From: Zoroaster sp. YZ-2022
Taxonomy: Eukaryota > Echinodermata > Asteroidea > Forcipulatida > Zoroasteridae
Reading direction: 5' to 3'
DNA: 64,000 nucleotides
Assembly (NCBI GenBank): GCA_029582265.1
Contig: CM055830.1
Span: forward strand, 34,094,718-34,158,717
Text below: more notes on this DNA, generated by a model
The model's input: the letters and a program-made list of their open reading frames with translations, nothing else
The model's database searches: none
Told to the model about the DNA's origin: nothing
The DNA itself: not shown here
Position numbering within the stretch: position 1 is the first letter of the stretch

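Overview
The window is eukaryotic: short exons flanked by GT-AG introns, no operons, and introns full of SINEs, MITE-like inverted repeats and minisatellites. Essentially all of it is one very large plus-strand gene, open at both ends of the window. I could chain 80 exons from 1547 to about 57982. Reading phase agrees at every junction except at two apparent single-base errors (23.15 kb and 57.38 kb). The exons to 57595 add up to about 12.4 kb of coding sequence, roughly 4,100 residues. No signal peptide, C-terminal cystine knot, promoter or poly(A) site was seen. Domain content (VWD-C8-TIL, LDLa, VWC, F5/8C), SINE style and base composition suggest a marine invertebrate deuterostome, possibly an echinoderm such as a sea star; that placement is inference. 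Layout: (1) 1547-17559, three VWD-C8-TIL assemblies as in von Willebrand factor, gel-forming mucins and SCO-spondin. (2) 18050-44709, LDL-receptor class A modules and repeated TIL+VWC cassettes joined by Thr/Pro-rich mucin linkers, with F5/8-type-C (discoidin) modules at 23-25 kb. (3) 45.8-53.5 kb, a discoidin-like module, four TIL-like exons fused to mucin repeats, and another F5/8C module. (4) 53.7-57.0 kb, Thr-rich linker exons. (5) 56762-64000, a 1.42-kb tandem array, each unit holding mucin exon A, discoidin-like exon B and mucin exon C. The first unit is nearly clean; the later five carry many small indels in exons and introns, probably low-quality sequence. The product is probably a secreted, multimerising, O-glycosylated, Ca2+-binding matrix or adhesive protein: cysteine-rich modules for assembly, Thr-rich stretches as hydrated spacers, discoidin modules for glycan or surface binding. 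Insect hemolectin and the sea star footprint protein Sfp1 are, from memory, the best-known proteins mixing VWD/C8/TIL with discoidin modules. Introns longer than 300 bases where I see nothing beyond simple AT-rich sequence: 1622-2077, 2274-3420, 4715-5225, 5335-5759, 6018-6656, 10278-10968, 12201-12810, 13926-14478, 14781-15135, 15293-16074 (poly-T at 15488-15539), 17560-18049, 18256-18695, 18801-19346, 20566-20961, 23468-23825, 25568-26323, 29065-29569, 32224-32678, 32721-33029, 33746-34066, 38503-39095, 39290-39832, 42118-42708, 42772-43420, 44124-44582, 48262-48615, 50140-50515, 50828-51380, 51582-52092, 53772-54272, 55377-55820 and 56302-56761. Positions 1-276 and 1340-1546 also show no recognisable exon.
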